Translations under genes and position numbers: made by a program
In this document: one piece after another, positions 59,636 through 64,000 of the stretch
Numbering within the stretch: the first letter of the stretch is position 1
Layout: each line of letters opens with the position of its first letter
The notes under the pieces: model-generated
Told to the model about the DNA's origin: nothing
Seen by the model: the letters and a program-made list of their open reading frames with translations, nothing else
Database searches by the model: none
NCBI RefSeq assembly: GCF_040395855.1
Contig: NZ_JBEBPO010000002.1
Coordinates: 12,412 to 76,411, forward strand
DNA from: Oxalicibacterium fonticola_A
GTDB lineage: Bacteria; Pseudomonadota; Gammaproteobacteria; Burkholderiales; Burkholderiaceae_D
Direction: 5' to 3'
DNA: 64,000 nucleotides

Positions 59636-59997
59636 GCTTTCTCCTTGCTTTCATTCAGAATCGACTTGCTTGCGTTCTGCAAAATCGTTTACAACGCCTA
59701 TCTTAGCACTCTCTAGGAATGAGTGCTAATGAGCGTTTTATACCAAGTTCATAGCTAAATGCTATTGTATTCCTGATAATAATTGCGCTTTGTGCAGGGA
59801 TTTAGAGCCAGATTCGTGCTTGAAGTTGCGTCCGGTAGCCAACTTTTAAGGTAAAGATTTGTGAATTTCTTGAGCTGGCCATGCGGCAGCATAAAAAGAA
59901 CAATGCCGTTATTGATGATTTTTCAATGCTTTCACGCTAGTGCGTACTTACATGAAATCAAAAATCATTCAATAAGGCAACAAGCCAGTTACCGGTT
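59636..59997. other. rpoH upstream region
   Basis: 362 bases between rpoH and the end of ftsX, no gene. It holds the CIRCE operator near the rpoH end and, further upstream on the minus strand, AT-rich hexamers (TACAAT, TATAAA) that could be -10 elements. The ftsX-proximal half has no recognised feature. Confidence 0.5.
59703..59729 (-). promoter_or_regulatory. CIRCE operator (HrcA site) of rpoH
   Basis: TTAGCACTC (59703-59711), nine bases, GAGTGCTAA (59721-59729): a perfect match to the CIRCE consensus TTAGCACTC-N9-GAGTGCTAA. It lies 68 bases before the rpoH start. HrcA, which binds CIRCE, usually represses groESL and dnaK; here it would repress the heat-shock sigma factor itself. Confidence 0.95.
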
Positions 59998-60924
59998 TTA
60001 TGCAAGACGCGCCAAATGGCGTTGTACCGATAGCAATGCGCCGAGCAAGCCGAGGAAGGCGCTGCCAGCGAGCATGATCAGGGTTGTGATCACATTCAGC
60101 GGCGCCAGCCGGAATTCGGATGCGTACAGACGGGCGAAGTCGGCGATGGCGGCATTGAGCGGATTCAGGGCGATGGCGACGGCGATCAGCGCTACTGCAC
60201 CTGCAATCAGCCCAAGTAATGCGCCGGTGTAATAAAAAGGTCGGCATATGAAGGCGTCGGTGGCGCCAACCAGGCGCGAAACTTCGATTTCTTCGCGTTG
60301 CGTCATGACTTGCAATCGTATCGTATTGAACACCACGGCAACCACGACCACGCCCAGCGTTGCAGCGAGGAATAACAGGATCAGGCGCATCACTTGCAAT
60401 AATGCCGCCAGACGTTCAACCCAGGCGGAATCGACCTGTACATATTCGACACCATTCAGGGCCTGCAATTTCCCGGTGATTGCCTTGATTTTGCCGGCAT
60501 CGCCGTCGTTCTGGAAACCGGTCATTTTGACGACATAGGCATCCGGCAGAGGGTTTGCGCCGAGCGTGGCGATGGCGTCTTCAAGGCCGGTTTTATCTTT
60601 CAGCGCATTCAGCGCTTTTTCGCGCGGAATGAATTCCAGTTTGATCGGATGTTTGGCTTCCTGTGCGATGCGCCTGATTTCCGGCGCGAGAGCCGTTGCG
60701 CGTTCGCGCGACGCATCCATCTGCATGAAGACGCTGATTTCCGGCTCCACTGCCAGTTGCTCTGAAACAGGCCGGACATTTTCCAGCAGGGTCAGGCCGG
60801 CAAACGGCAAGGCCAGCGCAATCGATACCACCAGCACGTTCAACAGGAAATTGCCCGGCGTCTTGAACAGATGCCGGAATGCATCGCCCAGCGCGAAGCG
60901 ATGTTGTCTGAACCAGCTATTCAT
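59998..60924 (-). CDS. ftsX: Cell division protein FtsX
   Basis: 308 residues: cytoplasmic N-terminus, helix about 24-44, a large periplasmic loop (about 45-180) that contacts murein-hydrolase activators such as EnvC, then three helices. Motifs: LNALKDKTGLEDAIATLGANPLPDAYVV and the VGATDAFICRPFYYTGALLGL coupling region. It pairs with FtsE (4-base overlap). The EnvC-like protein encoded at the left end of the window is a plausible partner. Confidence 0.93.
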   Translation of the reverse strand: MNSWFRQHRFALGDAFRHLFKTPGNFLLNVLVVSIALALPFAGLTLLENVRPVSEQLAVEPEISVFMQMDASRERATALAPEIRRIAQEAKHPIKLEFIPREKALNALKDKTGLEDAIATLGANPLPDAYVVKMTGFQNDGDAGKIKAITGKLQALNGVEYVQVDSAWVERLAALLQVMRLILLFLAATLGVVVVAVVFNTIRLQVMTQREEIEVSRLVGATDAFICRPFYYTGALLGLIAGAVALIAVAIALNPLNAAIADFARLYASEFRLAPLNVITTLIMLAGSAFLGLLGALLSVQRHLARLA

Positions 60925-61604
60925 GCAGGCACCTGTGGAGTGGTTCTGCGCCAGCTTTCGATGATCTTGCCATGATCGAGATAAATCACGCGGGTTGCCG
61001 TATCGAGGAATTGTTCATCGTGGGTGGAAATGAGGCAGGTCACGCCGACCGCGTGAAAGGCTTTCAGTGCATCGAGTACCTTGTTGGCGCTTTCGCGGTC
61101 CAGATTGGCAGTGGGTTCGTCGGCCAGGATGATTTGTGGGCGATTAACGATGGCGCGGGCGATCGATACACGTTGCTGCTCGCCGCCGGACAGTGTTTGC
61201 GGTGCAGATGCCGCCTTGTCGAGCAGGCCGACCTTGTCCAGCGCGGCACGCGCGCGTCGTTCGGCATCGGCGCGTGCGGCGCCGCAGACGATCAGCGGCA
61301 GCATGACGTTTGCCAATACGCTGCGATCCGACAACAGGCGCTGCTGCTGGAAAATCAAACCGAGATTGCGGCGCAAATAGGGCAGGCCGGAGTTTTTGAT
61401 GCGACCGATATCATGACCGCTGACGATGACCGTCCCTGCGCTTGGTCTTTCCATCGCAGCAATCATTTTCAGCAGTGTGGATTTGCCGGCGCCGGAAGGG
61501 CCGGCCAGAAACACCAGTTCGCCTTTGTCGACCGACAGCGTGATGTCGGACAGTGCGGTGACGTTCTGAGCGTACTTTTTTGAAACCTGGCGGAATTCAA
61601 TCAT
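60921..61604 (-). CDS. ftsE: Cell division ATP-binding protein FtsE
   Basis: 227 residues. ABC ATPase: MIEFRQVSKKYAQNVTALSD, Walker A GPSGAGKST, signature LSGGEQQRVSIARAIV, Walker B IILADEPTANLD, and switch His in STHDEQFL. Together with FtsX it uses ATP to activate periplasmic amidases through EnvC. It follows ftsY by 9 bases, the usual ftsY-ftsE-ftsX operon. Confidence 0.96.
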   Translation of the reverse strand: MIEFRQVSKKYAQNVTALSDITLSVDKGELVFLAGPSGAGKSTLLKMIAAMERPSAGTVIVSGHDIGRIKNSGLPYLRRNLGLIFQQQRLLSDRSVLANVMLPLIVCGAARADAERRARAALDKVGLLDKAASAPQTLSGGEQQRVSIARAIVNRPQIILADEPTANLDRESANKVLDALKAFHAVGVTCLISTHDEQFLDTATRVIYLDHGKIIESWRRTTPQVPA

Positions 61605-61613
61605 CGATATCGA

Positions 61614-62660
61614 TTAACCCAATAGTGCTTCAACAAATTCCTGCGCATTGAACGGCTGCAGGTCTTCGATCTGTTCGCCGACGCCGATGAAGTAGACCGG
61701 AATCGGCCGCGCGCGCGCAATCGCAGCCAGGACGCCGCCTTTTGCCGTGCCATCGAGTTTGGTCACGACCAGCCCGGTCAGGCCCAATGCGTCATCGAAA
61801 GCCTTGACTTGCGTCAGCGCATTTTGTCCCGTGTTGCCGTCTATGATCAACAAAATTTCATGCGGTGCGGACGACATGCCTTTGGCAATCACGCGTTTGA
61901 TCTTCTTCAGTTCTTCCATCAAATGCAATTGCGTGGGGAGCCGTCCGGCGGTATCGACCATCACGACATTGGTGCCGCGTGCCTGTGCCGAATGCACGGC
62001 ATCGAAGGCAACGGCGGCTGGATCGCCCGATTCCTGCGCAATTACCGTGACATTATTGCGCTGCCCCCATACCGTCAGTTGCTCGCGTGCGGCGGCGCGG
62101 AAGGTGTCGCCGGCGGCCAGCAAAACGGATTGATGGTGTGCCTGCAGATGCTTGGCGAGCTTGCCTATGGTGGTGGTTTTGCCAGCACCGTTGACGCCGG
62201 TGATCATCATCACCAGCGGCTGATGTTGCCCAAGCACCAGTGGCTTTTGCAGCGGCGTCAGCATTTCCAGCAGCAGGCTGCGCAATGCAGTTTTTACCTG
62301 TGAAGCTTCGGTGAGTTTTTCATTCTTGACCTTGCGTTTCAACTCGGCGAGCAGGAATTGCGTGGCATCGACGCCGGCATCGGACATCAGCAGCGCCGAT
62401 TCCAGCTCTTCGTACAGATCCTCGTCAATTTTTGCGCCGACGAACAGGGTTGTCAGATTGGATGATGTTTTGGAAAGCCCGACCTTCAGTCGTGCCATCC
62501 ATGATTGCTTTTGCTCGGCCGGCGTGACGGCAGCAACAATTTCTGTTTGCGTCTCCGGCAGTGCCGAAACGGCCGGCATTTCCGGTGCGGGAGCGAGTGT
62601 CGCAGGCGACGTCGCCAGGGGTGCAGGTTCTTGCGGTTTTTTCTTGAAGAAACTAAACAT
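61614..62660 (-). CDS. ftsY: Signal recognition particle receptor FtsY
   Basis: 348 residues from ATG 62660 (MFSFFKKKPQEP); the frame stays open upstream into the divergent gene and was rejected there. Acidic Pro/Ala-rich A domain (about 10-55), N domain (about 55-145), G domain with G1 GVNGAGKTT (155-163), DTAGR (236-240) and TKLDGTAKGG. The GTPase receptor docks ribosome-SRP complexes at the membrane. First gene of ftsY-ftsE-ftsX. Confidence 0.96.
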   Translation of the reverse strand: MFSFFKKKPQEPAPLATSPATLAPAPEMPAVSALPETQTEIVAAVTPAEQKQSWMARLKVGLSKTSSNLTTLFVGAKIDEDLYEELESALLMSDAGVDATQFLLAELKRKVKNEKLTEASQVKTALRSLLLEMLTPLQKPLVLGQHQPLVMMITGVNGAGKTTTIGKLAKHLQAHHQSVLLAAGDTFRAAAREQLTVWGQRNNVTVIAQESGDPAAVAFDAVHSAQARGTNVVMVDTAGRLPTQLHLMEELKKIKRVIAKGMSSAPHEILLIIDGNTGQNALTQVKAFDDALGLTGLVVTKLDGTAKGGVLAAIARARPIPVYFIGVGEQIEDLQPFNAQEFVEALLG

Positions 62661-62757
62661 CGGGAATGGGGTCAGAACAGCGGTCACAGGCGCTTGCCGG
62701 TATGTTGCAGGCAAGCGGATACAATCGACGTATTCTATCAGAGCGAAGGTCATCAAA

Positions 62758-64000
62758 TTGAGTATCAGAACAATGCTGGTGGCAGCAGCCATCATTTTGG
62801 CTCCGACTTTCGCCGGTGCGGCGCAAACTGAGGAATTCACGCTGAAAAACGGCATGAAGATCATCGTCAACGAAGATCACCGCGCACCGACAGTGGCGCA
62901 CATGATCTGGTATCGGGTCGGTTCGGTGGATGAGCGCAACGGCACCACCGGAGCGGCGCATGCGCTGGAACACATGATGTTCAAGGGAACGAAAAAGCTC
63001 AAGCCGGGCGAATTCAGCAAGCGCGTCGCCCAGCTGGGCGGGCGTGAAAACGCATTTACCAGCAGGGATTACACCGCCTATTTCCAGCAAATCGAAAAAT
63101 CGAAACTGGAAGCGGTGATGGCGCTGGAAGCCGATCGCATGGTCAATCTGCAATTCGACAAGACGGAGTTTTCCAAGGAAATTCGCGTCATCATGGAAGA
63201 GCGCCGTTTGCGCACCGACGATCAGCCGATTGCAATGGTGCAGGAAGCATTGGCGGCGACCGCCTATGCTGCGCATCCATATCGCAATCCCGTGATTGGC
63301 TGGATGGACGATTTGCAGCATATGACGGTGGGCGATGTGAAGGCCTGGCATGACGCCTGGTATGCGCCGAACAATGCGACGATGGTGGTGTCCGGCGATG
63401 TCGATGCCAAGCAGGTGTACGCGCTGGCAGAAAAATATTTCGGACGCTATCCGCAGAAAACATTGACGCGCACACGGCCGCAAAATGAACCGCCGCAGTT
63501 GGGCATCAAGCGGGTGACCGTCAAGGCGCCGGCAGAAAATCCTTACGTCGTGCTGGCCTTCAAGGTGCCGGCTCTGCGTGATATCGCCAGGGATGACGAT
63601 GCGTTTGCACTGGATGTGCTGTCGGCCGTACTCGATGGTTATGACAATGCCCGTCTGGCGGCAAAACTGGTGCGCACCGACCGCGTAGCGAATGAAGTTG
63701 GCGCTTCGTACTCCGGTATTGCGCGCGGCCCGGTCATGTTTTTGCTGGATGGTGTGCCTGCTGCCGGCACGACGACCGAGCAGCTTGAAAAGCAATTGCG
63801 CGCAGAGATTACGCGCATTGCCACCGAAGGCGTATCCGAAACGGAATTGAAGCGAGTGAAAACGCAATTGATCGCCGGGCAGATCTACAAGCGCGATTCG
63901 GTGTTCGGACAGGCAATGGAAATCGGCTCGATGGAAATGTCGGGCTTGTCATACAAGAATGTCGATCTGATCATTGAACGCTTGCGTGCGGTGACGCCGC
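62758..64000 (+). CDS. M16-family zinc peptidase (insulinase-like), 3' end beyond window
   Basis: The first 414 codons are present; the gene continues past the right edge. TTG 62758 with GAAGG eight bases upstream starts MSIRTMLVAAAIILAPTFAG, a signal peptide; ATG 62773 is an alternative. The inverted zinc motif HALEHMMF (HxxEH) lies near residue 74, with the distal Glu further on. The domain with ENAFTSRDYTAYFQQ is typical of periplasmic M16 proteases that often occur in tandem pairs. Divergent from ftsY, 97 bases between. Confidence 0.88.
   Translation, partial: MSIRTMLVAAAIILAPTFAGAAQTEEFTLKNGMKIIVNEDHRAPTVAHMIWYRVGSVDERNGTTGAAHALEHMMFKGTKKLKPGEFSKRVAQLGGRENAFTSRDYTAYFQQIEKSKLEAVMALEADRMVNLQFDKTEFSKEIRVIMEERRLRTDDQPIAMVQEALAATAYAAHPYRNPVIGWMDDLQHMTVGDVKAWHDAWYAPNNATMVVSGDVDAKQVYALAEKYFGRYPQKTLTRTRPQNEPPQLGIKRVTVKAPAENPYVVLAFKVPALRDIARDDDAFALDVLSAVLDGYDNARLAAKLVRTDRVANEVGASYSGIARGPVMFLLDGVPAAGTTTEQLEKQLRAEITRIATEGVSETELKRVKTQLIAGQIYKRDSVFGQAMEIGSMEMSGLSYKNVDLIIERLRAVTP

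Noticed and set aside
62661..62870. 70-residue N-terminal extension of FtsY
   Set aside because: It would overlap the divergent M16 gene and its signal peptide; FtsY proteins of this lineage begin with MFSFFKKK.
1..64000. CRISPR arrays, tRNA genes, insertion sequences, prophage or phage-defence genes
   Set aside because: I scanned for regularly spaced repeats, cloverleaf-like segments, transposase motifs and defence islands and saw none. The holin-family gene at 23823 is a housekeeping membrane protein, and the recombinase at 15289 is XerC rather than a phage integrase.

Overview
The window is one continuous stretch of chromosome from a betaproteobacterium. Gene content and order point to Burkholderiales, most likely Oxalobacteraceae (a Herminiimonas or Janthinobacterium relative). 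The clues are the gpmA / rhodanese / grxC / secB / gpsA block, hslVU, a COG0523-zur-dksA zinc block, xerC-DUF484-dapF, an SAH riboswitch on ahcY-metF, a PhaM-type PHA granule protein, and a caa3-like cox operon followed by SURF1, ctaA, ctaB, SCO, rpoH and ftsXE-ftsY. The genus is inferred; no rRNA is present to settle it. I see no insertion sequence, prophage, CRISPR array, rRNA or tRNA. Coding density is high and nearly every gene is housekeeping.

Layout. 1-2257 (minus): S41 protease start, an EnvC-like murein hydrolase activator, gpmA. 2364-5307 (plus): rhodanese, grxC, secB, an SH3 protein, gpsA. 5352-9563 (minus): cupin, small basic protein, hslU, hslV behind a sigma-32-type promoter, and a protein with duplicated STAS-like modules. 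9760-15163 (minus): zinc block with a ZnuD-like TonB receptor, a small membrane/periplasmic protein, a DksA with a long Lys/Ala-rich extension, a COG0523 metallochaperone and a Zur-type repressor. Two near-identical palindromic sites precede zur and the receptor operon. 15289-19719 (minus): xerC, DUF484, dapF and two lipid A acyltransferases. 19887-25015 (plus): metK behind a leader able to form two exclusive structures, an M14 peptidase, then the SAH riboswitch and ahcY / small membrane protein / metF. 25065-29739: formyl-THF cyclo-ligase, Slt transglycosylase, GST, cca.

29787-49458 is a mosaic of short transcription units: orphan amino-acid-type binding protein, EF-hand protein, PssA, secreted Cys protein, QueC, two DUF3108 proteins, PhaM, MFS and TSUP transporters, ProQ, TerC, an OmpR/EnvZ-type two-component pair, a 3-methyladenine glycosylase, a glutathione-peroxidase-like protein, a ferritin-like protein, DUF411 and PCuAC copper proteins, TrmL, ComF and BioC. 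49897-58678 (plus) is the complete cytochrome oxidase programme: coxB with fused cytochrome c, coxA, a 34-residue membrane peptide, ctaG, coxC, SURF1, a thioredoxin-like protein, heme A synthase, heme O synthase and SCO. 58739-62660 (minus): rpoH behind a perfect CIRCE operator, ftsX, ftsE, ftsY. The window ends inside a divergent M16 peptidase gene.

Three regulatory circuits can be read from the sequence. The first is SAM-cycle control: the SAH riboswitch on ahcY-metF and a possible new metK leader element. The second is zinc control: paired Zur-type boxes. The third is heat shock: rpoH under CIRCE/HrcA, with hslVU carrying a CTTGCAA-N13-CCCCAT promoter. The metK leader is the best candidate here for something undescribed.
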